Of a DNA stretch of 64,000 nt, positions 6,330 to 18,429 are shown piece by piece. A program made the position numbers and the translations under genes. The notes beneath the pieces were generated by a model. That model had not been told where the DNA came from. It ran no database searches and saw only the letters and a list, made by a program, of their open reading frames with translations. Position 1 is the first letter of the stretch. Every line of letters begins with the position of its first letter. Source of the stretch: Nitrobacter winogradskyi Nb-255. Its GTDB lineage: Bacteria > Pseudomonadota > Alphaproteobacteria > Rhizobiales > Xanthobacteraceae. The stretch lies in the NCBI RefSeq assembly GCF_000012725.1, contig NC_007406.1, positions 1,702,001 to 1,766,000 on the forward strand, read 5' to 3'.

Positions 6330-7396
6330 GGCTCGGTGCCGCCTGCGACCGCTGGTGGGCCGAGGTTGGCAGCCGGGGCTCCGAGCGCGACATGCAGCAT
6401 GCGCTGGGCCGGATCCGCGACATTATCGGCGACCGGACGTTTCTGCACGACATCACCGACGACACGCTCTCCCGCCTGATCGCCGAGCGGCGGCAGGACC
6501 GGGTCCGCGCCGGCCGCGACGATAACGGAGTGCAGTTGTGGCGCCCGATCAGCAACAAACGGGTGAACAAGACCACCACGGGCCTGTTGCGCCGCGTCAT
6601 CAACCGCGCAGTCGACAACTGGAACGCCGTGGTGCCGCGAGCGCCGAAATGGGAGAAGCACTGGCTCAAAGAGACCAAACGGCCAATTCGCGAGATCGGT
6701 CACGCCGAGGAAGCCGCGATCGACGCCGAGGAGGATGCCGACTATGCGGCGCTACGGCGCTTCGCGGTCATTACCGGGCTGCGCCGCGGCAGCGTGTTGC
6801 TGCGATGGCCCCAGGTTGACTTTGAGCAGGCCGTAGTGCGCGTCATCACCAAAGGGGGCGTCCCGCGCGTGATCCCGCTGACGAAAGAGGCCTACGCCCT
6901 TCTGTGGGCCCGCCGGGGCCACCACCCGGAGGCCGTCTTCACCTTCATCGCCCGCCGCACCAACAAGAACGCCAAGAACGGGCAGCAGTACATCCGGGGC
7001 CAACGCTACCCGATCACGGTCTACGGCTTCGTCTCACACTGGCGCTACGCCACCAAGCGCGCCGGCGTGAAGGCCCGAATCCACGACATGCGCCATACCG
7101 CTGCCACCCGCACCCTGCGAGAGACGGGCAACCTCAGGCTCGTGCAGAAGCTGCTTGGCCATACCGACATCAAAATCACCGCGGAATTCTATGCCGACGT
7201 GCTGGTTGAGGATCTACGCGAGGGGATGGAGCGCACCAGCGCCGCCGAGCGCCAGGCGGTTGCAAAGCTAGAATCAGGTCGCGCCGTCGAGCGAGAGTGT
7301 GCGGTAGAAGTCGCGGGGAATCCCTGTAATAAATCCCGAGGCACTTCAGCAACAACCGACAAGCCTTTGCGCTCACGGCGCAATTCGGAACCGTAG
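6146..7396 (+). CDS. int: Phage tyrosine recombinase (integrase)
   Basis: 416 residues. N-terminal arm-binding part about 1-60, SAM-like core-binding domain about 60-180, catalytic domain about 200-370. Catalytic residues are visible: Arg in TGLRRGSVLLRW, Lys in TKGGVPRVIPL, HxxR in HDMRHTAATR, His in LLGHTDIKITAEFYA and the nucleophile Tyr in EFYADV. So it looks active. The gene ends three bases before a tRNA-Arg 3' fragment, as expected for an integrase next to its own att site. Confidence 0.95.
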   Translation: MSVYPIKGSRYWQFDFQISGYRFSGSTKKTCERDAKAVETAEKAKARELVKSITVAAGEPIRLGAACDRWWAEVGSRGSERDMQHALGRIRDIIGDRTFLHDITDDTLSRLIAERRQDRVRAGRDDNGVQLWRPISNKRVNKTTTGLLRRVINRAVDNWNAVVPRAPKWEKHWLKETKRPIREIGHAEEAAIDAEEDADYAALRRFAVITGLRRGSVLLRWPQVDFEQAVVRVITKGGVPRVIPLTKEAYALLWARRGHHPEAVFTFIARRTNKNAKNGQQYIRGQRYPITVYGFVSHWRYATKRAGVKARIHDMRHTAATRTLRETGNLRLVQKLLGHTDIKITAEFYADVLVEDLREGMERTSAAERQAVAKLESGRAVERECAVEVAGNPCNKSRGTSATTDKPLRSRRNSEP

Positions 7397-7398
7397 TA

Positions 7399-7448
7399 GC
7401 GGATTTCTACTCCGCGGGTTGCAGGTTCGAATCCTGCCGGGATCGCCA
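7399..7448 (+). other. att site: 3' fragment of tRNA-Arg(UCU)
   Basis: Anticodon stem GCGGA, loop TTTCTAC (anticodon TCT), stem TCCGC, variable bases, T-arm GCAGG-TTCGAAT-CCTGC, the 3' acceptor strand CGGGATC, discriminator G and CCA. No D-arm or matching 5' acceptor strand sits at the correct distance upstream; that space is the end of the integrase gene. This is therefore a displaced 3' end marking the prophage/host boundary, and the intact tRNA should lie left of the window at the other end of the prophage. Confidence 0.85.
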
Positions 7449-7490
7449 AAATCGCCGCTACGCCGAGCAGGCTTACATTCATTCATCCGC

Positions 7491-7982
7491 CTAAAACGGA
7501 ATGTCGTCGTCCATGTCGCCGCGATGGCTGCTGGCGGGCGCGGCGCGGCGCGGCGCGGCGCCGGATGGACTTCCGGACCCGAAGCCGCTGCCGGCATCGT
7601 CAGGTCCGAAATTGCCGCCCCCGCCGCTATTGCGGCCATCGAGCATCGTCAGCGTCGAATTGAAGTTCTGAAGAACCACTTCGGTGGAGTATTTCTCGAC
7701 GCCGTTCTGGTCGGTCCACTTACGGGTCTGCAACTGTCCCTCGACGTAGACCTTCGAGCCTTTCTTCAAATACTGCTCAACAACCTTGCAGAGACCTTCG
7801 TTGAAAATCACGACTCGGTGCCACTCCGTCCTTTCCTTGCGCTCGCCGCTCGTTCTGTCGCGCCAGCTTTCCGAGGTGGCGATCCGCAGGTTGGCGATCG
7901 GGCGTCCGTCCTGAGTCCGCTTGATCTCCGGGTCGGCGCCGAGATTGCCGATCAGAATAACCTTGTTCACGCTACCCGCCAT
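7491..7982 (-). CDS. ssb: Single-stranded DNA-binding protein
   Basis: 163 residues, usual length. OB fold in residues 1-112 ([40 protein letters not shown] ... [36 protein letters not shown]), then a Gly/Ser/Pro-rich linker and the acidic DDDIPF tip that binds repair and replication partners. Protects single-stranded DNA in replication, recombination and repair. Ribosome binding site GGAGA precedes the ATG. A LexA box lies 185 bp upstream (8167-8181), so SOS control is expected. Confidence 0.97.
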   Translation of the reverse strand: MAGSVNKVILIGNLGADPEIKRTQDGRPIANLRIATSESWRDRTSGERKERTEWHRVVIFNEGLCKVVEQYLKKGSKVYVEGQLQTRKWTDQNGVEKYSTEVVLQNFNSTLTMLDGRNSGGGGNFGPDDAGSGFGSGSPSGAAPRRAAPASSHRGDMDDDIPF

Positions 7983-8166
7983 CGCCGTTCTCCAATTGTC
8001 CCGTCCCGATCGCTAGCTCAAACCGGCGATAGCCCAAACAGGCGTTCCACTTCAAATCCCTGCCCTCTATCCAGCCGTGGCAGGCGTTCAGGCAAGCTTA
8101 CACTCCCCTCGCCGCGCCGAGAGGCCGATCGAAGGGTTATCCACGATCGAACACCTCGTATATGGA

Positions 8167-8181
8167 GTTCTATATTTGTTC
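8167..8181 (-). promoter_or_regulatory. LexA (SOS) box upstream of ssb
   Basis: GTTC-TATATTT-GTTC, an exact match to the alphaproteobacterial SOS box GTTC-N7-GTTC. It lies between ssb and the porin gene; ssb is the expected target. Confidence 0.8.
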
Positions 8182-8231
8182 TCAAGTGGGGAAAGGCGGA
8201 AATCTGCTCAGGTTCTCGCGGTATTGGCCTT

Positions 8232-8281
8232 GGTTTCCCCCACCTTCAGCACACGGGGTTTCCCCCACCTTCAGCACACGG
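8232..8281. repeat. Tandem 25-bp repeat, two copies
   Basis: A 25-bp unit beginning GGTTTCCCCCACC occurs twice head to tail (8232-8256 and 8257-8281) in the porin leader. It looks like a recent duplication. Confidence 0.85.
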
Positions 8282-8290
8282 GCCGAACCA

Positions 8291-8316
8291 ATTTGAGCTA
8301 ACCGATTTGAGCTAAC
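8291..8316. repeat. Tandem 14-bp repeat, two copies
   Basis: ATTTGAGCTAAC recurs with a 14-bp period at 8291 and 8305, immediately after the 25-bp tandem repeat and upstream of the porin gene. Confidence 0.75.
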
Positions 8317-8439
8317 GTGTTGCATTTGAGAGACGGCATTTTGTCGCGTCGGAGAGTATAAATGATTCACAAATTTCGGGGTGAATACCGGCGCTCGCGC
8401 TTTAACGGTTGAAATTAAAGAATAATCAGGGGGATCGAA

Positions 8440-9216
8440 ATGAGCAAGCTACTGATCGGAGCCGTCAGCGCTCTTGCTATTGGCCTCGGCGCTGTTGCGC
8501 CAGCCGCCGCGGCCGACCTTGCTCCACGTCCCTATACGAAGGCCCCTCCTCCAATGATGGCCGCAATCTACGACTGGAGCGGCTTCTACATCGGTGCGAA
8601 CGGTGGCTGGGGATCGAGCAGGAATTGCTGGGACTTCACGACGCCCGCAGGTGTTTTCGTCGCGAACGAAGGTTGCCATAACGCAACCGGCGGCACGGCC
8701 GGCGGCCAGATCGGCTATCGCTGGCAGGCCACCAACTGGCTGTTCGGCCTCGAGGCTCAAGGCAACTGGGCTGATCTGAGCGGCCGCAATGTCAGCCTCG
8801 CCTTCCCGGCTTTCACCAACAACAGCAATTTGAACGCGTTCGGCCTGTTCACCGGCCAGATCGGTTACGCCTGGGATGCCACCTTGCTCTATGTGAAGGG
8901 CGGCGCCGCCGTGACGTCCAACCGATACCGGAGCCTTGTTACCGCGACCGGCGTTCAGGCAACCGACAGTGTCAACAACAACCGCTGGGGTGCGGTCGTG
9001 GGCGTCGGCCTGGAATACGGGTTCGCGCCGAACTGGTCGCTCGCCTTCGAGTACGATCACATCTTCATGGGCAACAGCAGGCACACCTTCACCAACAATG
9101 GCGTTGCCGGAGCCGCCGGTACGCTGTTTGGAACGGACAACATCAGCCAGGACGTGGACATCGTCACCGCGCGCATCAATTACCGTTGGGGTGGCCCCGC
9201 CATCGCGCGGTACTGA
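8440..9216 (+). CDS. Omp25/31-type outer membrane beta-barrel protein
   Basis: 258 residues. Cleavable signal peptide (residues 1-25, ending APAAAA-DL), then an N-terminal segment APRPYTKAPPPMMAAIYDWSGFYIGANGGWG that is the usual mark of rhizobial Omp25/31 proteins. Alternating aromatic strands follow, and the protein ends in an aromatic residue (ARY), as outer membrane barrels do. Ribosome binding site AGGGGG before the ATG. It stands between ssb and uvrA, which are often adjacent and divergent in related bacteria. Two tandem duplications lie in its leader and a strong terminator follows. Confidence 0.9.
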   Translation: MSKLLIGAVSALAIGLGAVAPAAAADLAPRPYTKAPPPMMAAIYDWSGFYIGANGGWGSSRNCWDFTTPAGVFVANEGCHNATGGTAGGQIGYRWQATNWLFGLEAQGNWADLSGRNVSLAFPAFTNNSNLNAFGLFTGQIGYAWDATLLYVKGGAAVTSNRYRSLVTATGVQATDSVNNNRWGAVVGVGLEYGFAPNWSLAFEYDHIFMGNSRHTFTNNGVAGAAGTLFGTDNISQDVDIVTARINYRWGGPAIARY

Positions 9217-9250
9217 TCGCGCCTGATCCGATTTCCCTGGTAAACTCCTC

Positions 9251-9278
9251 AAGGCCGGCTTTCGCCGGCCTTTTTTTT
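9251..9278 (+). terminator. Rho-independent terminator of the porin gene
   Basis: AAGGCCGGC-TTTC-GCCGGCCTT stem with loop, followed by a run of eight T. Confidence 0.95.
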
Positions 9279-9366
9279 GCGTCGGGATCCAGTGCGTGTT
9301 CGCAAGAATCGCCAGGGCGGGCGGCGATGAACCGTGGCCGGGTCTCCTTTGCGATGAAATAGTTTT

Positions 9367-9570
9367 AGAGCATTTTCCGGCGAAGTGGATACCGGTTCGC
9401 CGCAAGAAAATGCGACCAGACAACCATTTCTAGAGCATGCTCCGATTCAACTTGATCGGATCATGCTCTAGAGCCTTTCCGTTTCTGATAAATCAGAATC
9501 TGGCTCTATGATTTTGATTTAGTGCGCTTTCTTCATGCGAACTGGTGTCCGCTGTGCTTGAAAACGCGCT
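9367..9570. repeat. Dispersed palindromic repeat block A1
   Basis: Four linked units: a 48-bp unit with CGAAGTGGATACCGGTTCGC core (9367-9414), a palindrome GAGCATG...CATGCTC (9432-9471), a second palindrome around TTTCTGATAAATCAGAA (9470-9509), and a reversed copy of the first unit (about 9522-9570). This is the largest block of a family with 13 blocks in the window. Confidence 0.85.
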
Positions 9571-9602
9571 TGATCATCGCGGCCCTCTGGAAATCTCCCG
9601 CT

Positions 9603-9617
9603 GTTCTATCTACGTTC
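9603..9617 (+). promoter_or_regulatory. LexA (SOS) box upstream of uvrA
   Basis: GTTC-TATCTAC-GTTC, exact match to the alphaproteobacterial SOS box, 107 bp before the uvrA ATG. Confidence 0.85.
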
Positions 9618-9724
9618 CACGGACTGCCACAACGGATTGCTACAAACGGCGCCACTCCGGGGATTTCGACCGGCGCGGCGCGCCCAAGCGCGGCGCGATT
9701 CTGGCGCCTGGATAAAGCCCTGTC

Positions 9725-12706
<2,982 letters not shown>

Positions 12707-12928
12707 CGCACGGCCGCGCAATCTTGTGAACGATGAACTCATCAATGAAGATTTATGCCCAAGCGTCTTGTCAGAAAGATATTTTCAGGGATTTTTTCGT
12801 TGAAACGGATGCGCGCACCGGAGATGGAACATGACCATGGCGGCCGTTGCGGAACTCCCCAGTTGTCGCCACGTTTGGTTCGTGGAGCGAAGCCTTCGAT
12901 TGGAATACCTGAACATGGAGTTACGAAT

Positions 12929-13564
12929 ATGTTCCGTTTCAAATCCGTTTTAGCGGCGACCGTCATCGCTTTAGCGCCGCTGGTCGTTGCGTCGCCGAGC
13001 TTTGCACAAGGATGGGGATCAAAAGCCATGGGATTCTCTGGCGGCGGCGCCCGCATTGGCGGCGGCAGCTTCATGGGTGGTGGCCGACATTTCGGCGGCG
13101 GTGGCCGACACTTCGGCGGCGGCTGGCGCGGGGGCGGGCGCATGGGCTGGGCCGGTCGGGGTTGGGGAGGCCATCGAATCGGCTGGGCGGGACGTGGCTG
13201 GCGCGGGCATCGCATCGGCTGGGGTGGACGCGGATGGCGTCGTGGCTGGGGTGGAGGTTGGGGAGGTGGATTCTACCCCGGTTTGATCGGCGGCGGCCTG
13301 TTGGGCGGAGGCTTGTGGGGCAGTCCATGGGGATGGGGCTGGGGTGGAGGTTGGGGACCGGGATTAGGTTGGGGATCACCCTTCTATTCCGATTACGGGT
13401 ATGACGACGGGTATTATGACGACGGCCCGGCTGTCGCTCCGACAGTGGTGCGAACCAATGGCAGAGATGTCACCTACTGCCAGCGGCGATTCAAATCATA
13501 CGACGTGCGTTCCGGGACCTACCTGGGGCGCGACGGCAGACGACATGCGTGTCCAAGACGCTGA
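12929..13564 (+). CDS. Secreted glycine/tryptophan-rich protein
   Basis: 211 residues from the ATG at 12929. Signal peptide residues 1-26 (FRFKSVLAATVIALAPLVVASPSFAQ). The mature part is a long Gly/Trp/Arg repeat region (GGGRHFGGG, RGWGGHRIGWAGRGW repeated, then GWGGGWGGG), followed by an acidic Tyr/Asp segment YDDGYYDDGPAVAP and a C-terminal domain with two cysteines (YCQRRFKSYDVRSGTYLGRDGRRHACP), the common BA14K-like end of rhizobial secreted proteins. An in-frame start at 12755 would bury the signal peptide. Function unknown; probably cell envelope. Confidence 0.8.
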   Translation: MFRFKSVLAATVIALAPLVVASPSFAQGWGSKAMGFSGGGARIGGGSFMGGGRHFGGGGRHFGGGWRGGGRMGWAGRGWGGHRIGWAGRGWRGHRIGWGGRGWRRGWGGGWGGGFYPGLIGGGLLGGGLWGSPWGWGWGGGWGPGLGWGSPFYSDYGYDDGYYDDGPAVAPTVVRTNGRDVTYCQRRFKSYDVRSGTYLGRDGRRHACPRR

Positions 13565-13595
13565 TAGCTTTCGCCAATTACGGCTTTAGCTTCCC

Positions 13596-13629
13596 GGAGC
13601 GGTGCGAAACCACCGCTCCTTTTTCTTTT
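13596..13629 (+). terminator. Rho-independent terminator
   Basis: GGAGCGGTG and CACCGCTCC pair around a 6-base loop, followed by TTTTTCTTTT. Ends the glycine-rich gene. Confidence 0.9.
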
Positions 13630-13828
13630 GCGTCGCTTCTTTCCTTCTCTTCGGCCCCTGCTGCGCCCCGAGTCGCTGCCTTTAGCAACCCTTCGCCTGC
13701 CTTGTGAACAGCGGGCGAAATTCATTCCGAGTCGGTGATTTCAAGGATTTGCCGTTGGGAATCCCCGCAGACTCACTGATACTTGAAGCAACTCTAGGCC
13801 AATGCGATCCTTGGCCTCCCTCCCTTTT

Positions 13829-13876
13829 CCACCATATTTAGTGTTTGTTTCACAAGTTTGCACTAACCCTTGACGC
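13829..13876 (+). promoter_or_regulatory. Possible NrdR box pair and nrdJ promoter
   Basis: CCACCATATTTAGTGT at 13829-13844 matches 13 of 16 positions of the NrdR box ACACwATATATwGTGT. A weaker second match (half-site CACTA) begins exactly 31 bp later, the usual spacing of tandem NrdR boxes, and overlaps a TTGACG -35-like hexamer at 13870. NrdR represses ribonucleotide reductase genes, and nrdJ is the next gene, about 490 bp on. The second box is poor, so this is tentative. Confidence 0.4.
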
Positions 13877-13948
13877 ATGTAAGGGAGTCGCCCTAGCTTC
13901 GATCTGTCCGGCGCGAGGGTTTCTTGGGTTCCCGCCGGGCGCTCCTAG

Positions 13949-14049
13949 GAGCGTTTTCAAGCGAAGTGGACACCGGTTCGCGTGAAGAAAACGCGTCCAA
14001 TCAAAATCATAGAGCCCGCTTCTGATTTTATCAGAAGTGGAAAGGCTCT
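13949..14049. repeat. Dispersed palindromic repeat block A2
   Basis: Unit with GCGAAGTGGACACCGGTTCG and AAGAAAACGCG, followed by the GAGCCCGCTTCTGAT / ATCAGAAGTGG palindrome. It lies in the long leader of nrdJ. Confidence 0.85.
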
Positions 14050-14116
14050 GAAGATCAAGATCGGGCTACTCCATCCGCCGGTAGAGGCAGCGGATGGTGG
14101 AATGATGTCTGCCTCC

Positions 14117-14163
14117 GAGCCTTGGCATCAGGAGCCTTGGCATCAGGAGCGTTGGGCGTCAGG
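14117..14163. repeat. Tandem 15-bp repeat, three copies
   Basis: GAGCCTTGGCATCAG occurs twice exactly and a third time with changes (GAGCGTTGGGCGTCAG), in the nrdJ leader. A small frame across this region is made mostly of repeat sequence and is not called as a gene. I see nothing else in 14164-14360. Confidence 0.8.
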
Positions 14164-14360
14164 AGCACGAAAAGCCGGATCGAAACTGGCTCAAATGGGG
14201 ATGCGAGGCGTTGAGTCCAAGACCGCCTCGAGGCTGAAGGTTCGGAAGTGAAACCGGACTGAACAGGTCGGTACACCGGCCGAACCGCGGGCGCGAAGTT
14301 CGCGAAGGGAAACCGCCGCTGCCGCACAAGCGGTGACGGACAGTTACGGGGCACGAAGCA

Positions 14361-17300
14361 ATGCGATTCGAACGGCGCTACACCACGGACGGCCAATCAC
14401 CCTATGCCGGGATTGATTTCCGGCTGACGACGAGCGAGATCCGAAACCCGGACGGCTCGGTGGTGTTTCGGCTCGAGAATGTGGAAGTGCCGGAGTTCTG
14501 GTCTCAGGTCGCGTCCGACGTATTGGCGCAGAAGTATTTCCGGAAAGCTGGCGTCGCGGCGCGCCTGAAGAAGGTCGAGGAGGAAACGGTCCCTTCGTGG
14601 CTGTGGCGCTCGGTGCCCGATACCGATGCGCTTGCCGCCCTCCCCGAAAGCGAACGTATCGTCGGTGAGACCTCGGCGAAGCAGGTCTTCGACCGGCTGG
14701 CCGGCTGCTGGACCTATTGGGGGTGGAAAGGCGGTTACTTCACCTCTGAAGACGACGCGCGGGCTTTCCACGACGAACTCCGCTGCATGCTGGCGCGCCA
14801 GATGGTGGCGCCGAACTCCCCGCAGTGGTTCAACACCGGCCTGCATTGGGCCTACGGCATCGACGGTCCCGGCCAGGGCCACTACTACGTCGACTTCAAG
14901 ACCGGCAAGCTGACCAGGTCGAAGTCGTCCTACGAACATCCGCAACCGCACGCCTGTTTCATTCAGGGCATCGAGGACGACCTCGTCAATGAAGGCGGCA
15001 TAATGGACCTGTGGGTGCGCGAGGCGCGCCTGTTCAAATACGGCTCCGGCACCGGCTCCAACTTCTCGCGGTTGCGCGGCGAAGGCGAACGCCTCTCGGG
15101 CGGCGGCCGCTCCTCAGGCCTGATGAGCTTCCTCAAGATCGGCGACCGCGCGGCGGGCGCCATCAAGAGCGGCGGCACCACGCGTCGCGCCGCCAAGATG
15201 GTTGTGGTCGACGCCGATCACCCTGATATCGAGCAGTATATCGACTGGAAGGTGAAGGAGGAGCAGAAGGTCGCCGCCCTCGTCACCGGCTCCAGGATCA
15301 ACCAGAAGCACCTCAAGGCGGTGATGCGCGCCTGCGTCAACTGCGAGGGCTCGGGTGACGACTGCTTCTTGCCGGAGAAGAACCCCGCGCTGCGCCGTGA
15401 GATCAAGCTCGCCCGCCGCGCCCAGGTGCCTGACAACTACATCAAGCGTGTCATCCAGTTCGCCCGGCAGGGCTACAAGGAGATCGACTTCCCAGTCTAC
15501 GATACCGACTGGGATTCCGAGGCCTATCTCACCGTCTCCGGCCAGAATTCCAACAATTCGGTGTCGCTGAAAGACGACTTCCTGCGCGCGGTCGAGACCG
15601 ACGGCGACTGGAATCTGATCGGGCGCACCAACAGGAAGGTGACGAAGACCCTCAAGGCGCGCGAGCTCTGGGAGAAGATCGGCTACGCCGCCTGGGCCTC
15701 GGCCGATCCCGGCCTGCACTTCAACACCACGATGAACGACTGGCACACCTGCAAGGCGTCCGGCGACATCCGCGCGTCGAATCCGTGCTCGGAATACATG
15801 TTCCTCGACGATACCGCCTGCAACCTTGCCTCCGCCAACCTGATCACGTTCTACGACACCGCCTCGAAGCAGTTTGACGTCGAAGCCTATGAACACACCG
15901 TGCGTCTCTGGACCGTCGTGCTGGAGATCTCGGTGCTGATGGCGCAGTTTCCGTCGAAGGCGATCGCCGCGCTTTCCTATGAATTCCGCACGCTTGGTCT
16001 CGGCTTCGCCAACATCGGCGGTCTCCTGATGACCATGGGCCTGTCCTATGATTCGCGGGAAGGCCGCGCGCTGTGCGGTGCGCTGTCCGCGATCATGACC
16101 GGCATCGCCTACAGGACCTCCGCGGAAATGGCCGGCGAACTCGGCGCGTTTCCCGGCCACAAGAAAAACGCCGGCCATATGCTGCGCGTCATCCGCAATC
16201 ACCGCCGCGCCGCGCACGGTCAGGCGCACGGCTATGAGGCGCTCGCGGTCAACCCGGTGCCGCTCGACCACGCCTCCTGTCCGCAAGCGGACCTGATCGC
16301 CCACGCGACCAGGGCGTGGGATGATGCGCTCGCGCTCGGCGAACAGCACGGCTATCGCAACGCCCAGGTCACGGTGGTGGCGCCGACCGGCACCATCGGC
16401 CTCGTGATGGACTGCGACACCACCGGCATCGAGCCCGACTTCGCGCTGGTGAAGTTCAAGAAGCTGGCCGGCGGCGGCTACTGGAAGATCATCAATCGTG
16501 CGGTGCCGGAGGCGCTGCGCGCGCTCGGCTATCGCGAAAGCGAGATCGCCGAGATCGAGGCCTATGCGGTCGGCCACGGCTTGCTGTCCAACGCGCCGGG
16601 CATCAACGTCTCCACCCTGAAGGCCAAGGGATTCACCGACGAGGCCATCGCCAAGGTGGAAAAGGCGCTGCCGACCGCGTTCGACATCAAGTTCGCTTTC
16701 AACAAATGGACGTTCGGCGAGGACTTCATCCGTGACACGCTCGGCGTCGACGCCGACGCCCTCGCCTCGCCGGCCTTCGACCTGCTCGCCGCGATCGGTT
16801 TCAGCAGGCGCGAAATCGAAGCCGCCAATGTGCATATCTGCGGCGCGATGACCGTGGAAGGCGCGCCTCACCTCAGGGCCGAGCACTATCCGGTGTTCGA
16901 CTGCGCCAACCCCTGCGGCAAGATCGGCAAGCGCTATCTCTCGGTCGAAAGTCACATCCGCATGATGGCTGCGGCGCAGCCCTTCATCTCGGGCGCGATC
17001 TCGAAAACCATCAACATGCCGAACGACGCCACGGTGGACGACTGCAAGTCGGCCTATCTGCTGTCGTGGAAGCTCGCGCTGAAGGCCAACGCGCTCTATC
17101 GCGACGGATCGAAACTGTCCCAGCCGCTCAACTCGCAGCTCATCGTCGATGATGACAGCGACGACGACGCGATCGAGGCGCTGATGGACAAGCCGATGGC
17201 CGCCCGCACCGCACAGGTGGCGGAAAAGGTTGTCGAGAAGCTGGTGGAGCGCATCGTCGTGCTGCGCGAGCGCGAAAGGATGCCGGACCGCCGCAAGGGC

Positions 17301-18158
17301 TATACCCAGAAGGCCGTGGTCGGCGGCCACAAGGTCTATGTCCGCACCGGCGAATACGACGACGGCCGCCTGGGCGAGATCTTCATCGACATGCACAAGG
17401 AAGGCGCTGCGCTGCGCTCCTTCATCAACAACTTCGCCATCGCGGTGTCGCTCGGCCTGCAATACGGCGTGCCGCTGGAGGAATATGTCGACGCCTTCAC
17501 CTTCACCCGCTTCGAGCCGGCGGGACCGGTGCAGGGCAACGACTCGATCAAGTACGCGACCTCGATCCTCGACTACGTATTCCGCGAACTCGCCGTCAGC
17601 TACATGGGCCGCTACGACCTCGCCCATGTCGATCCGTCGGAGACCGGCTTCGACGCGCTCGGCAAGGGCGTGGCCGAAGGCAAGACGCCGGAAGGCCAGC
17701 AGGCCACCCGCTATGTCTCGAAGGGCCTGACCCGCTCACGCACCGACAACCTCGTCGTCATGCGCGGGGGCAATGATGCACGGGGGTCTTCGTCCTCAGC
17801 CGCCGGCGACGGCGGCGCGCGTACTTCCGTCCCCTCCCCCCTCGCAGGAGAAGGCCGGGCCGCAGCGGCCAGCGTCACGGCCCTCTCATCCTCGCGCGCG
17901 GGCGATACGCTCGAAGGCGCGGCCGCGCTGAAGCAGGAGACTGGTCATGATCTCTCGCCGACCGAACGGCTGGAGCAGCAGCAGAGAAACAAGGTCGCCG
18001 CGCCGGCAATCGCACCGACCAAGGCCGAGCGCCGCGCCGAAGCGAAGGCAAAAGGCTACGAGGGCGAGATGTGTCCGGAGTGCGCCAACTTCACGCTGGT
18101 GCGCAACGGCACCTGCATGAAGTGCGATACGTGTGGAAGCACGACGGGGTGTAGTTAG
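14361..18158 (+). CDS. nrdJ: Adenosylcobalamin-dependent (class II) ribonucleotide reductase
   Basis: 1265 residues, within the range of the long alphaproteobacterial NrdJ. It reduces ribonucleotides to deoxyribonucleotides using B12, with or without oxygen. Visible marks: the [22 protein letters not shown] active-site region (around residue 473), [38 protein letters not shown], and the C-terminal redox/zinc tail [28 protein letters not shown]. Between the core and the tail (about residues 1135-1200) is a low-complexity Ala/Gly/Ser linker. No B12 riboswitch is visible upstream. A long minus-strand frame covers much of the gene but is a shadow. Confidence 0.97.
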   Translation: MRFERRYTTDGQSPYAGIDFRLTTSEIRNPDGSVVFRLENVEVPEFWSQVASDVLAQKYFRKAGVAARLKKVEEETVPSWLWRSVPDTDALAALPESERIVGETSAKQVFDRLAGCWTYWGWKGGYFTSEDDARAFHDELRCMLARQMVAPNSPQWFNTGLHWAYGIDGPGQGHYYVDFKTGKLTRSKSSYEHPQPHACFIQGIEDDLVNEGGIMDLWVREARLFKYGSGTGSNFSRLRGEGERLSGGGRSSGLMSFLKIGDRAAGAIKSGGTTRRAAKMVVVDADHPDIEQYIDWKVKEEQKVAALVTGSRINQKHLKAVMRACVNCEGSGDDCFLPEKNPALRREIKLARRAQVPDNYIKRVIQFARQGYKEIDFPVYDTDWDSEAYLTVSGQNSNNSVSLKDDFLRAVETDGDWNLIGRTNRKVTKTLKARELWEKIGYAAWASADPGLHFNTTMNDWHTCKASGDIRASNPCSEYMFLDDTACNLASANLITFYDTASKQFDVEAYEHTVRLWTVVLEISVLMAQFPSKAIAALSYEFRTLGLGFANIGGLLMTMGLSYDSREGRALCGALSAIMTGIAYRTSAEMAGELGAFPGHKKNAGHMLRVIRNHRRAAHGQAHGYEALAVNPVPLDHASCPQADLIAHATRAWDDALALGEQHGYRNAQVTVVAPTGTIGLVMDCDTTGIEPDFALVKFKKLAGGGYWKIINRAVPEALRALGYRESEIAEIEAYAVGHGLLSNAPGINVSTLKAKGFTDEAIAKVEKALPTAFDIKFAFNKWTFGEDFIRDTLGVDADALASPAFDLLAAIGFSRREIEAANVHICGAMTVEGAPHLRAEHYPVFDCANPCGKIGKRYLSVESHIRMMAAAQPFISGAISKTINMPNDATVDDCKSAYLLSWKLALKANALYRDGSKLSQPLNSQLIVDDDSDDDAIEALMDKPMAARTAQVAEKVVEKLVERIVVLRERERMPDRRKGYTQKAVVGGHKVYVRTGEYDDGRLGEIFIDMHKEGAALRSFINNFAIAVSLGLQYGVPLEEYVDAFTFTRFEPAGPVQGNDSIKYATSILDYVFRELAVSYMGRYDLAHVDPSETGFDALGKGVAEGKTPEGQQATRYVSKGLTRSRTDNLVVMRGGNDARGSSSSAAGDGGARTSVPSPLAGEGRAAAASVTALSSSRAGDTLEGAAALKQETGHDLSPTERLEQQQRNKVAAPAIAPTKAERRAEAKAKGYEGEMCPECANFTLVRNGTCMKCDTCGSTTGCS

Positions 18159-18429
18159 GAGACAGATAAATGATTAAATTCATTCCGTCAGAAGACATTG
18201 ATAAGATTGCGTTAGCCCATCGCCGCGCATTGGGCTTCCGAGATGATCAGATGATCGACGGAATGACTCTTAATTACCAAGCTCAAGAAACGCTATCCTG
18301 AGTTTGACTACCGGCGAGTACCGAACGGTTCACTCAACAGTGCTGATGCACAGTGGGATGACCGCAAAAAGCTAATAACCCTTACTGAAGTGAACCGCCC
18401 CGAGTTTGCCGGAGGCTGTTTGGTTTGAG

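Noticed and set aside
7334-7448. Intact tRNA-Arg with its 5' half in the integrase end
   Set aside because: ATCCCG at 7336 could pair with the 3' acceptor strand, but it is 64 bases before the anticodon stem instead of about 26, and no D-arm can be formed.
13982-14251. 89-codon plus-strand frame upstream of nrdJ
   Set aside because: Consists of repeat block A2 and the tandem 15-mer (SEPWHQEPWHQE); no ribosome binding site.
14050-14360. B12 riboswitch upstream of nrdJ
   Set aside because: I looked for the conserved B12 box and surrounding stems and did not find them; the region is GC-rich with a tandem repeat instead.
15114-17627. 837-codon minus-strand frame opposite nrdJ
   Set aside because: Shadow of a high-GC gene; repetitive charged composition (many Asp-Arg-Val runs), no start signal, and the plus strand encodes a full NrdJ.
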